From Onchocerca volvulus (lineage: Eukaryota; Nematoda; Chromadorea; Rhabditida; Onchocercidae): 64,000 nt of DNA. The DNA lies in assembly GCA_000499405.2 (NCBI GenBank), contig HG738137.1, positions 21,476,603 through 21,540,602 of the forward strand, in the 5' to 3' direction. Under the pieces are notes generated by a model. It ran no database searches and was not told the origin of the DNA. It was given only the letters and a program-made list of their open reading frames with translations. Below, piece by piece: positions 1 to 11,536 of the stretch (the first letter of the stretch is position 1; each line of letters begins with the position of its first letter). Made by a program: the position numbers and the translations under genes.

Positions 1-71
1 TGAACGATTGAAAATGATGAAGGATGCACCTCTCTCCGAACAATAATACAAATCGGGAGAGAGCCACCTAC

Positions 72-183
72 CATCCACGAAAGACATTAAATGGCCCTAG
101 AATGACCGTACAAGGTGTACCAAGCCATGCATCATCGATCCCTTTCTCTGTTTCCAAATACCTGTGATTACCTGTGCATACTA
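72..183 (-). CDS. Exon-like open segment, function unknown
   Basis: On the minus strand an open stretch is bounded by a good acceptor (TATTTCAG, just above 183) and a good donor (GTAGGTGG, just below 72). It reads through GNHRYLETEKGIDDAWLG and TPCTVILGPFNVFRG without a stop, is richer in GC than its surroundings, and has a balanced amino-acid composition unlike the F/K/N/I-rich chance frames elsewhere here. It would be an internal exon of a gene whose neighbouring exons I could not place and which may run off the left end. I do not recognise the protein. It could be a chance open frame; length alone proves nothing in AT-rich DNA. Confidence 0.25.
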
Positions 184-283
184 CTGAAATACAGCGAAAG
201 CTTTTCTTCAAACATTCGAAGATTTCAATAGAATGATATGAAGGTGATAAATGATTATCAGCTATGTTAGATCTTTGACCCAT

Positions 284-2900
284 GAGATGACGAGTGCTCT
301 GTTGCTAATTCGCAGAGACAATACATTCAAGGGCTACAATAACCAAAACAATTTAAAATGATGGATATTACTTCTAAATATTCATTCTCTTGCAGCGATT
401 TTAGACGTGAACGGCATGTCAACATGCTATTCTCTTAGCAAAATCCCGTTAAGGGGCGGAGAAAATACATCTTTATCAATGCCACCATGCGAATAATACC
501 AAGAAAACTTGATTAAATTATTGATCCGCTTAATAAATAGTAAAACTTGGAAACTCGCATATAAATCCATTTGATTTAACAAGGGATTTTGTATTGGATA
601 AATGCTCAAATGTTTGCAAATGTGGAGAAGATTGACTTAAGTTTAAAACAGTTATAAGAAGAACAGATTATATACAAACTTCTTGGCTGTTTCTTGTGTC
701 GTCGAAAAGGTTACAAAAGGCCCAAAGCACTTATTTTGTTGCAAACGGCCTTAGGGCAAAAAAGACATTTTAGTAGATCAAATAATAACAATTTATCAAA
801 TGCATTTAATACAGAATAGGTAAAATGAAATCCCAGTTTCGAAAAATATTCAATATATAAGTGATTGATTAGTGCCAAACAATGCATTTATACTCTCTTG
901 ATGAATACACATATTTAGGCAATTTACTTGTTTCTAAAAGAGTAATACCAGAATATCAAACTGTTTAGATCATCGGCCCATTGCATTCTTCATTAAAGAA
1001 GCTGCTGACTCAATACTATTACTGATAACTATAATCTATTTGCTGATAAACTATAACAGGTCATTAATATCGGATTTACTTTAATGCTTCTCTTCTTGTA
1101 ACTTACTCGGATATATCTGACTGATATCCAAATGTTTTTCGGTGCAAATTGCTAGCTATTATAAATTCGTAATGCATGCTACCTTTTCTGCATTCAAGTA
1201 CTATGCTGATTTTATGTTAATTTGTTATCAGAACTAATATGAGAGTTGTCAGCTATAATGTTGATGAGGCTTGTAATGCTGAAGCATGTCAAAGAAACGA
1301 TCTCAGGATAACTGGAAGAAAAGAAACAGTCTGAATGATCAAAAACTCAACACCGAATGAACTTGAATGAGAAGTTGAAATAAAAGTCGTTTGCGAGCAG
1401 TAAATTTATTTCCAAATGTCTCGATAGCCTCTCTCGTGGCACGAAAAAGTTGTTGACATGTAAAGAGATGCGATGATTTAATAGATAACACATAGATTTT
1501 GTGGAAAAAAAGTAATTTTGCCATAAATATATTCAAAAAACCACAATATTGCATTGCAAAAATATTTCCCACATGACGCATTACTCAAGATGCATAGAAA
1601 TGAATTTTATCATACCTAATAGAATTCTTATCTTTGCAATTATCATCCTTTATCTTCAATAGTAAACACAAGAACTATAGCTTATGTACAATGATGAGAA
1701 TATGGTAAAGGAACGCCGACTACAAAAAGGATTGCTATTGGCTGGAAGTAAAAAATCTTTAATTCGGAAATGATTTGGATGACGGGATTAGCTGTACTCC
1801 TTCAATTCTCATCGAACATACATCCATTACCAACCATTCTCTCAGAAAAATCCCTTTTATTCTCCCAATAAATATTCGGCTATCAGTAATCAAGAAAGAA
1901 TCCTATTTTCCAAATGTCGAGCGATATTCTTGTCAATTATCGTTAACCCATTCGACATTCATAAACTCCCCTTAAAAGATATTATTCTATGAATAATTAT
2001 TATCTGTAACAGTTAACCAAGAAAAAATATCTTTCACGACGGATTTCATCACTTCCGATGAATTACATTTGCATTTTAATCATTCTCCATATGTGCTGAG
2101 GCGCTGAAGCTCTAGAAAAGTATGAAGATTTGAGTAATTATAAAATAAAAAATAAAACTTGAAACATATTTAGTGGATTCGTATGCATAAAGCATATTTT
2201 TTACAATTTTGCAATAGTATCTTTGCAATCATTATTGCACTAGCATAGATGATACAAAGCTACAGGTGATCAATATCATAATTTGCAAATTGATACATTA
2301 ATTAGCAGCGGAAGCTACATAGGAAATTTGCAATAACCATGAAACTTAAAATGAAAAAAATAAATTCGATGTGGGTTTCCAACGAAATATGTGAATAAAT
2401 TTTCTAAAGAAATCGCGAAATTTCTAGCGGAATTTTCACGGATTTTAGATGCTCGCAATTTAGTTGTAAGACCATATATACCTGAAAAGCACTTGATTGA
2501 CATTTGCTCGAGACAGCTAAATACAACAGTTTCATTGCAGCAATCTGAAATTATATTTTGATTTCAGAAAGTTTACTGCCTTTATGATATTCTATGTGCA
2601 TTCAAGACAACGTTCGTTTTTGAGACAAAAAATATAGTTTAAAACTTACTTTTCTCTCAAATTTCACACAATGAAATAGAAATTCCGCGACGCAATAAGA
2701 GTGAGCATTACATTTCCTCCTGAAACCTATTTTTCAAAAAATTTTTATATTTTACGAGTATGAAAAATCGTTAACGTATAACAGTGAAAAACTTTATTAG
2801 TAACCAATTCAACGTTATATCAAATGATGAAGTGATATACTGGAAGAGAAGAGAAAAGTTCATCAAGTCAAGTAGTAAATGAAGCTAGAAAAAGAATGTA
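284..2900. other. Intergenic stretch, no gene recognised
   Basis: AT-rich DNA with many short homopolymer runs. Open frames of 60-80 codons occur on both strands (for example minus 1339-1581, plus 1775-1975), but they lack convincing splice borders and their translations are F/I/K/N-rich as expected by chance. I see no RNA gene or repeat of note. Confidence 0.6.
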
Positions 2901-3173
2901 TCATTCATTGTCATCTTGCACGATGAATTTCGTTCCATTCGGATTGAATGAAATAAAACGAGATGAAAGGAGCAGGTTGTTATCGATGGATTGACAGCCA
3001 TCGAGTCTCCTCTTCGGAAATATTCTCATTGAAGCAACATAATCGAATTGAATGAATGCAAGTATATCAAACACATAACGGAAATAAATGAACAAACATA
3101 CCGCCATGCCTATAAAGAAGTAAACCTCAGAGATCATTCCCGTGATTTTTGTAATCCTCAAAAGACTTTTCAC
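2901..3173 (-). CDS. Possible terminal exon, function unknown
   Basis: Minus-strand open frame ending in TGA. Its downstream half has a balanced composition (FPKRRLDGCQSIDNNLLLSS, then SFNPNGTKFIVQDDNE) and locally higher GC. A TTTATAG acceptor lies inside the frame near 3109, so the true exon may be about 2901-3108. The upstream part is hydrophobic (VYFFIGMAVCLFIYFRYVF) and could be a membrane segment if transcribed. It lies downstream of the tetraspanin on the same strand, so an alternative 3' end of that gene is possible, though no phase-compatible link was found. Function unknown. Confidence 0.25.
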   Translation of the reverse strand: MKSLLRITKITGMISEVYFFIGMAVCLFIYFRYVFDILAFIQFDYVASMRIFPKRRLDGCQSIDNNLLLSSRFISFNPNGTKFIVQDDNE

Positions 3174-4536
3174 ATGAAATGATCAACACGAGGAAAAAGT
3201 GACGGAGGTTTATTTAAGTCTAAATTTCGCTTAAAATGCCGCAAATCATTGTCAAAATGCAAATATCTGTCCGAATAGTAAATTTTCATATCAGAAGTAA
3301 TCGAGTAAATGAAACTTAAAATGGATTTTGCTTGAGTGAAAGGGCATTCGAAGAAAGAATGTTCTAAAAAAATTTTAGGCTACATCAATTACTTTATTGC
3401 TCCGGTATGCATAAAATCTTGGATTCCAGATTACATGTAAATTTAAAATTTTATTTATTCTGTCTCTGATCATACTTCGATTTTCCAGTATCTATCTGTC
3501 TTTCAATTATGATTTATCATTTTGATAAGTCGAATGATAATGAAATCTACTCCTCTAATTCAGAGATCATTTATAATGTTATTGAAGACAATAACAAAGA
3601 TAAAAAGATAGCAAGAAGAGCGAAAGTATAATATTTTATTATATTTATTTTTTAGATTGGAAGGTTGAACAGAATATGACAAAGTATAATCAAACAGTGA
3701 CAGTTCATTTAGGATAATGAAGAAATGAAGATTTTTTTTCAAACATTCAACAAATCCTTTTTGATTGATGGTTGCATCTTCTTTAGTGGATGTTCGGACT
3801 TTTCCTTCTTTAATTTCTTCTTCTGCAGCCATAGTTAATTTGATAGATGAGAAAACAGAATCTTTAAAACTAAGTTCAAGGCTGTTGTAACTCTCAACAA
3901 ATAAATTTCGCTTTTTTTTTCGCTTCTTATCCCATTTATTATCTAATTGTTTTTGGGATCTATTTCGTCTTTCAAAAAACAGGAACTATAATTCTCGACG
4001 CATTTCGAAATTTCTCTGAAAATTCTCTCAAAATTTATCGTGCAGTACTAGTAAGAAACTAGAAAGTTAATGAACTTCATTTTGAAATTTTCGAATATTT
4101 CTTAATTTCAAATTGTGCCGCCTTTTTTCGTTTACATAAAGCGTTACTTTATAAATTTAAATTTCATCAGAAATTTATGTGGATTTAAATTTTAGTTGAA
4201 TTTTTTTCTTTCATCATATGGAATAATCTTTACAGTTTCTGGGAAAAAATTTCAAATCTTAATATTCAAAGTTTAAATATGAATATGCAAAGCTAATAAT
4301 ACTAAAAAATTTAATTGCTATCATCTTTCAATTTTTGAAAGAGCTCATCATTTTTAAAATAGTCTCTCAGCTGCTTTTTTTTTTCGTTAAACAGTAATCA
4401 ATAATCTTATTGGAAGAAATAGCTATGCATCTGTCAATTTGACTCGAAAAGTGGAAAAAACGTTCTTGAGCATTATCTCGCTATATCGTTTCTCAACTAA
4501 GTCTTCAAAAGAATTTCCTACTTGAATTTACAACTT
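3174..4536. other. Spacer downstream of the tetraspanin
   Basis: AT-rich. A minus-strand frame at 3560-3832 begins MAAEEEIKEGKVRTSTKEDA, which looks charged and protein-like, but it soon turns into a low-complexity hydrophobic tail and has no good donor, so I do not call it a gene. The 3' UTR of the tetraspanin should lie in the right-hand part. No clear AATAAA close to the stop was seen. Confidence 0.4.
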
Positions 4537-6620
4537 TTACTGTACAATCAGAACAATAATTACCGTAGTACTAGAAATGATTGTTACGATATCAACTGCA
4601 GTATATGCAAATATTACTTCCTGTAACACAGAAAGCATGATATTCACCGCTATAATTATACCAATTAACTTCATCAACCAAGCAATACTTGTGCTCAGTT
4701 TGTTGAAGCAATTTTTTTGATGCTTTCTGAAAAACAGCATCAGAAAGTTTCGAAATAAAAAACAAACTGTAAAGAGTTTGTTTCGTAATGACAGACAAAA
4801 CCTATTGGCTTTGCAATCTATTTCAAACGCAGAGTTATAATTTCATGTAAAAAGGATCTTTCATCGAGAGAAATTATGAGTTAATAACTCAGAAGAACAA
4901 ACTCTTTCTCGGAGCAATGTTTTTTGATGTTCGAGCAACAAGATAAGGGAGCTGAATTCATTTTCTCTTCATCATTTTGTGGTTTCCAAATATTTTGTGC
5001 CTGGTTGTCCAGCATTAATTTTGATTCATCTTCGATCTGGAATCTACAAATTACTAATACATTCGGTGATCTGTATGTAAGAGAAAATGATCATATAATG
5101 CTTTAGAGTAGTTTTTTTCTTTTAAATATAATTATTTTTTTACCGGATCATAATAGTAAATTGTTCTGTTCTGCATCCACTCCTTATAATTTCCGGCAAA
5201 ACCGCAACATTGCATGGTCGTTTGAATATCGTTTACCGTATGCATAAACTTTTGTGGATTATCTTTCAATAGTGTTCCTATACCAGCTATCAAGGTTGAC
5301 GACACTTCGAATGAATTTAAACCTATTGCTACTGCAATTATAATAATCATTTATAAATTAAACCGCAATACATCATTGCAATGTCATGATGCAGCAAATT
5401 AATGCAAGATTCCATTATCAGTGCTTGTAGAAAGTTCATCTAATTATTATGATAACTCGTTAATTCGGATAATTGCTATATCATAATATTTAATTCCTTA
5501 TTCTTTTCTATTATGGGTTCTGTTTTATCAGCTATAGTTATCAGAGAGGCGTTCTGTTTTATTAGCAATTGTTAGCAGAAAGACAACAAGAGGATTAATG
5601 ACTGCAAAACTTTGATTTTCAAAGTAACATGTGAATAGTTATGTCCGTAGTAGAGAGAAAGATTAAAAATAGAATGATTTGCATCCATTATCTCCAACGT
5701 GAGCAAAACAGAAAGGTCAACCTTATCTTTCAAGTGATTGTGAAAGGAATAGTGATGGAAAGGTCAACATGGAGCAGACAGATATCACGCTCTTCTGATT
5801 TTAAGATAAATCAAACGGTAAAGATTTAGGACAAGGTGTAGGGCGAAACGAAGTTGTTGTATAGATTAATGAAAAATAATGAATTAAATAATGTGATGTA
5901 GCAGTTATGTGGATCAGCAAAAAACGATAAACATCTAATTTCCTTGCAATGTACACTACTTCTGAGATGGCTGTTTGAAGACAAAGAAACAAAGTTTGCA
6001 CGCAATTATTTGAATCAGAAATTTCGGTCTTAATTTAAGGATTTAAAACCCTAAGAAATTATCTTTCTATCATATAATTTACTCACTGAGAAGTAAATAA
6101 AATAACAAAAAAAGAAATGAAAAAGCGAAGTCCATTGCTATTGATATGCCGTAGAAATCATATGCTTTCTTCACAAAAGTTATCAGTGATATAAGATGCA
6201 CTCCAAGTAGAATTGCTTCTATTCCACAAAATACATATGCAAAGGAACCAAGGCATCTAATCAACTGGAAATTAGGTAATTCTAAAATATTCTTTAGATA
6301 TGAAAGATTATAAAAAAAGATTATAAAAGTATGAGAGATACTGCGGAATAAACTATCACTACACAATGTGTTAAGTTAATCAAACAATAAATAAATGAAT
6401 AAATAAAATTATAAAAGATTGATTGAAAGGTACATTTTAACATTGAAATTCCCACAGCGGATGGGTATTGTAAACATTATTTTCAATATTGCTTAGAGAA
6501 GTTTATGCAAATCATACAATTTGAGTACTAAATGTAGGCTTTGCAACGGCATAAATTCGTCTTGTAGATCGTACATATTTGATGGAGAAGTTCAGTGATA
6601 TAAGTATAACTGCTATACAC
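4537..6620 (-). CDS. Tetraspanin family protein, 5' end incomplete
   Basis: Tetraspanins are four-pass membrane proteins that organise receptors and adhesion molecules into microdomains. Exons on the minus strand, 5' to 3': 6518-6620 (candidate, end of TM1 and short first loop), 6087-6264 (TM2, start of TM3), 5144-5331 (end of TM3, first half of the large loop), 4903-5036, 4537-4726 (TM4, tail, TAA). All phases agree. The large extracellular loop has the family signature: MQCCGFAGN, then APLSCC, then single cysteines in KKHC and KNCF, i.e. six cysteines. TM2 contains RCLGSFAYVFCGIEAILLG; TM4 is MKLIGIIIAVNIMLSVL. The start codon exon was not found; about 264 residues are visible, close to a full-length family member. 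Which tetraspanin it is cannot be said. The donor after exon 4903-5036 (GTTTGT) is non-consensus but is the phase-correct choice. Confidence 0.85.
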
Positions 6621-9000
6621 CTGAATGTTGTATGAGAAAAAATGTATTTTATTAATGCAAAGACAGGGAAATTCTTGAAAGCTCATATTCTAAACTTTAA
6701 ATAATGCTTCGCAAATAAAAGAAATTTTCGCTTAGCAACAATACTGAAAGATGCATTGCAGTAAATGATTAATATTGTTGAACTTTGTCATCGAACGATA
6801 TTCAGTGCGATGTACCGCATTGTAAGCTTATTCATTGTATAATGTGGAACATGCCTGATTGATGTCGACGCTCACGGAAGTTTCCAAAATTCGGTGGATA
6901 TCAGTTTCAGATGTTTTAAAACATCTTTTGATTTGAAGATCGACTGTGCAAATTTTCTGAACTATCTTCTCAATTCACAGTTCTTATTAATTCCGAAAAT
7001 TTCACTAGCAGATTTCTAACTCATAAAACGAGTTGGATTATCAAAAATTTTAAAAAACGAACATTAATATACGAATAATAACTGTGCAGAATATTATAAG
7101 ACAAAATAGTTTGTATGGATGTTTTTTGTTTCTCACCGATACTCTGAAATAAGAAAAACAAATTTATGTAAAGGATAAAAAACCAATTTTAAAAAAGTAT
7201 GAATGGAATGTTTAAAGATTTATAAGTGTTAAGCGCGGATTATTCTGGACGATATCGTTGCTGAAATAAAACTTTACTGCTTGCTGTTATATCAATCCTT
7301 TCCAATCCTGACTATTTATACTAGGCCAAGTTTTGTGATGCTTCTCTTATTGATTGATTGAATAACAAATCATATTATAATAATCTAAGAATACTTCTTA
7401 GATATTTCTCCAATCTTTACTATACCTATTGAGGAATTATAGCTTGTCAATGGCTCGATTATTCATTTTTTGAAAAATGATGAAATTAAGGATGCTAGGA
7501 ATCAATTCAGCGAATAATATTCTTCAGTTCTGTAGTTATATTTGTAGAAATTTCAATATCTATAAAATATTATTACAATGAAATATAGAGGATAAACTTT
7601 CTGGATAAATTTTATACATTTGCTTAAACGCAGAATAGAATAAAATGAGAAACACCTTGGTGCTGAACTATGCTCACTTTGACGGAATTTGAAAGGAATT
7701 TTATAATGTTTCCGTGAATGCTCACTTCTTCCTAAAATTTGATAGTTAATTCGGTAATCCTAATGTTCCTAATGTTGAATGAATGTATGTATGTCTTTAC
7801 TAATCGATTTGAAAAAATGAAATGCAACTAAAAAATTTAATCTATATGGCTTTGCAAATAATTTATAAAGTGAAAGACTGTCGATCCTTTGAGATCTGTT
7901 TACTATTGTCGGAATGAGAACATAGCAGTAAATAGCAATGTTCAAAAATTTCCAAACTAATAGCTCATTATGATATATATTAATGCTTCAAAAGATTAAA
8001 GCATATTTCTCAAAGCCTTACATTCTCATCCACTAATTTATTGATTTTTGCATGTTATTAACAATTAAATTTGGCGATTATTTCAGCAATTTTTATTTCA
8101 GTTTCAATCCATTTTTTATTTGGTAACACTTAATTGAGGAAATAAAAAACGAAATTCAGATATAGTTTAAATTCTTGTTTTCTATGCGCTGTCTACCAAT
8201 GGTCTGATTCATTTAATCAAGTATTCTTATTAAAGAATGGTTCGAATGAGACTTTGTATTTTGCCGAACATAAATCATGTCATTATTAATTCACATACAA
8301 AATGCTCTTCCTAGTATACTGAATGAAAACCAATTTAACTTCGAAATTTAGATACTTTTTTAAAAAAGATAGCGGTAATTCATTTTTAAACAATATATAA
8401 ACTGACCACCATATTCCAAGAAAGAGATGCGTCGATGCATTTTAAATTTCTGACAAATATGCCACATCTGATGAACGACTTTTTATCTTTTTACTTGAAA
8501 CTAAAATGAATTGAAATTTTTATAATGGAGACAAAATTCGATGAAAAATGCAAAAATACGAGAGTTTTATGGAATTTAATTGATAGTACTTTCAGAAATG
8601 TTCACTGATATATATATATATATATATATATATAAGCCATTTCATATTGTACTAATTTTCTTATGGAAGTAGAAACGCTTTTATACGCTAAAAAGTGAAG
8701 GAAATTAAGTGGATCAACCTTTTCAAAAACGCTGTACAAGCAAAATGAATTCAGATTTTGGAAGTCGAATTACAGTGACATGCATAAATTTTGCATAATA
8801 TTTTCTTGCAGATATGCAGATAAAAAAAATTAAAGGCTTGGGACAATGTGTGCGGTATACATGAATATTATTTATCGGTAGGTGGAAACTGTACAAAAAC
8901 CCACAGTTATGAATAAGGAAAGGAATGTTGAAAATTTCTGAAAAATTTAATTATTTTAAGCAAGGAGTATTAAAGGTCAAATAGCGCGAAGATAGTTTCA
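6621..9000. other. Intergenic, AT-rich, with an (AT)n run
   Basis: No coding exon with convincing borders was found on either strand. The missing first exon and promoter of the tetraspanin should lie near the left end of this stretch. A minus-strand frame near 6795-6838 begins MNKLTMRYIALN, reminiscent of a tetraspanin N-terminus, but its donor phase does not fit the next exon. A pure AT dinucleotide run lies at about 8609-8634. Confidence 0.5.
8609..8634. repeat. (AT)n microsatellite
   Basis: An uninterrupted run of about 13 AT units, directly visible. No functional meaning can be assigned. Confidence 0.9.
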
Positions 9001-9009
9001 GAGGGGATC

Positions 9010-9175
9010 AACAAACCGATTAATATGTTTATCGTCAAAGGGATAAACATGTTTGCCGCCAAAACGCTCTGATTTACAGATAAGCAAAGTGAAATCGACC
9101 AATCATGAAGTTACACACTGTAGATCAAGTAAAGGCGAGAAGCCTCGAGAGGATTTAAAAGGCAGAATTTTGAAA
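9010..9175 (+). promoter_or_regulatory. Promoter-like block with FOX/GATA dyad
   Basis: Higher-GC block inside AT-rich spacer. It carries a perfect 9-bp inverted repeat (ATGTTTATC at 9025-9033, GATAAACAT at 9042-9050), each arm overlapping a forkhead-type TGTTTA/TAAACA core and a GATA core. A further AGATAAG lies at about 9078-9084 and a TATA-like TTTAAAAGG near 9160. This resembles a short animal promoter, perhaps for the small candidate exon at 9632 on the plus strand, but no transcript is proven. Confidence 0.3.
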
Positions 9176-9290
9176 CATGAAGACGGTTCAAGTTAATTCT
9201 TGCCGTTGTAAAAGCGCGATATTGTGTATAATATTGTGTAAAAGTGCCTTTTTTGATGAATTCTTTAATTATAACTGTAAAAGTTGAAGA

Positions 9291-9325
9291 AAGATGGAAT
9301 TAGGTAGTCGATTTAATTCCATCTT
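9291..9325. repeat. 12-bp perfect stem-loop
   Basis: AAGATGGAATTA (9291-9302) is followed after 11 bases by its exact reverse complement TAATTCCATCTT (9314-9325). It lies just downstream of the promoter-like block. It could be a structured RNA element, a regulatory dyad or a chance palindrome. Confidence 0.6.
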
Positions 9326-9631
9326 CACAACATTTTTCATTTAAAAAAAATCTTGAACAATTGATATGCAAATTTTCTCATTTTGACTGAATCCTTGACT
9401 CAATTTGTAGAAGTAGAATAAATTAACTTTTAAGTATGATAGATAGTAAGGTCATTGATTTTTGGTTTTTTTTTTCTTCTTCGCATTGATCTTATGAAGA
9501 GGCAGAAATTAAGGTGAAAATAAAATTGGAAATTCTACAAATATTATATATTTAAAAGATTCAAATTTATTCGAGACCTTAGAATTGATGAATGTTCAAT
9601 TGAAATTTCTAGGTGTAAACATGTAAGCCTA

Positions 9632-9693
9632 GCGATGGCGATGATCGGAAACAGTAAACTTCAAACGCTTGCCGACGGAGAATACATTTTGCG
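9632..9693 (+). CDS. Candidate first coding exon, function unknown
   Basis: An ATG opens MAMIGNSKLQTLADGEYILR in a short GC-richer patch. A TTTCTAG acceptor-like site lies about 20 bases upstream and a GTCAGT donor-like site follows. A possible second exon begins after TTTAG near 9853; its frames read either IQIPTRIILNNPKIALELRI (needing a different donor) or a short tail ending in TAA. The phases are therefore ambiguous. The product is not recognised. Confidence 0.25.
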
Positions 9694-9853
9694 TGGTCAG
9701 TTTAATAATGTATCATTTATCATGATATTAATCAGTTTTTGTGATTTATATATGTTAAATATACCAAAAGATTTGCCGGACTACTCCCTATGAAAAATAA
9801 ATTCTTTAAAGAGAATAACGTTTAATATTCAATATGTATGTTTCTATTTAGGG

Positions 9854-11490
9854 AATACAAATTCCAACGCGAATCATTTTAAATAACCCGAAGATTGCGC
9901 TCGAATTGCGAATATCCTCTAGAGATCCAAAAATTTTTTTTTTAAAGATGATCGTGAGCAAAGGTTATCATTTGATAAATCTGAAAAAAAAATTTTTTCT
10001 TGCTAGTATATTGAGAGCATGTAGGATTGCTTATTCAATTTTGGGAAAAGAAATAGATTACAATAATAAAAACAGAAATTCAAAATCGAATTTGCGAATA
10101 ATTTAAGGTTTCGCTTTAATGGTATCGATTACGCAGTGTTCCAGCAGCAGCTCGTGACCTTCTTTTTACACTATGCCAGAAGCGACAGAAAGTATTGTTA
10201 AAATACGAATTCTCTCTTGCCTACTGATCTTTGACTTTGTTGATTATCAGATTTTCCTTCAGTACGACAGATTCGATCTCTTTGAACTATTTTTATTCTA
10301 ATACTAGCTTTCTAATTTATTTAGTGGATACTGATATTGCTGAACTTTCTCTTAAATGTCTTACTGATTCACTATTTTAGATGAGCTTCAAGCCTCACTT
10401 TTACTGTACTTTATCTTTTTTTGATTTTCAAAAATATTCAAAATTTCTATTAGCAATTCACGTGAATGCCAGAGGGAAGGGAGGGAGAAGCATAAATATA
10501 AATATATATATAAAATATAAAAAATACAAAAAAACCCTCGCAAAATTAGTTGATGTGATCTTTGCGTAGCTATCATCTCATCGTTCGTTTATTTCTTTGA
10601 CTTTTGTTCTTTATATGGCAAAAATTGTTTACTCAAATAAATTGTTGTACAACTTTACATAGTTTTTTTTTAGATACAAATTTTCAGATGATCCTATTTG
10701 ATGATGATGGATGTAATTTTTGGACAGGAAAAACAAGAGTAAATATTTATGGAACAAGTATAATTTCCAATAAAGATTTACCGATACATCAGATTAATTA
10801 TCTCATCTATTATTTTTTAGTAAGTTGGAAAAATTCGGGTTTTAGAGAGAACTTATATTATTAATTGATCGATTAGATACAATGAAATAAAAAGGTGAAA
10901 AATGGATGAAAAACCATCTCAAGTATATTGAGTATGAAGTTTAGTAAACTTATCAGGGAGAATTCTGGATATTAGTCATACATGATCCGTTCAAAAACTT
11001 CTGTTAATTTTCAAAATATTTTATCTAATTACTGTGTGACTCAATTTAATAAGAACTGATTAACACTGATTTTTTTATTCAAAAAATAAAAGTATAAAAG
11101 TAGATATTGGTTTTCTGTTTCCAAAGATAAAGATAGAAATAATTGAATTTTTTCAACAATTATCGGAAAATCGCAATAATTTTGAAAAATTACAGGGGCT
11201 AAAGCTCGAAAATTGAAGACTGGAAATGAAATGCGATAAATAGGAAACGAAACCGAAAAGCTAAAAAATAAGAAAAGTCTCAAATTTATTTGCAATACTG
11301 TCACAGTGTTTCACTTATAGCATACCAATAGCATTCATTTAGCATACTTAATAATTTTGTTTGTTGAACAATATTTTCAAAGTTTACTTTTTACAACAAT
11401 GAAAAGTAATTAGAGGACATGTTAATTGATTATTGCAGTGAGAATAAAAGTTGAAAACTGTTGCTGTAAATAATAGTCTTCTACCGCGAA
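9854..11490. other. Spacer downstream of gsnl-1, low-complexity frames
   Basis: AT-rich. Plus-strand frames at 9906-10106 and 10604-10864 are partly protein-like (FDDDGCNFWTGKTRVNIYG in the second) but rich in homopolymer runs. I cannot join them into a gene. The region includes the 3' flank of the gelsolin-like gene, which is transcribed leftwards. Confidence 0.4.
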
Positions 11491-11495
11491 TTGGC

Positions 11496-11501
11496 TTTAT
11501 T
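11496..11501 (-). terminator. AATAAA polyadenylation signal of gsnl-1
   Basis: AATAAA on the minus strand 36 bases after the TAA stop of the gelsolin-like gene, the usual position for a short nematode 3' UTR. Confidence 0.6.
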
Positions 11502-11536
11502 TTGTGCCAAACAATCGAGATGTAAATACATTTGAT

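Noticed and set aside
6795..6838. MNKLTMRYIALN as the tetraspanin start exon
   Set aside because: Attractive N-terminus, but its only donor is phase 0 and does not fit the candidate exon at 6518-6620; left unassigned.
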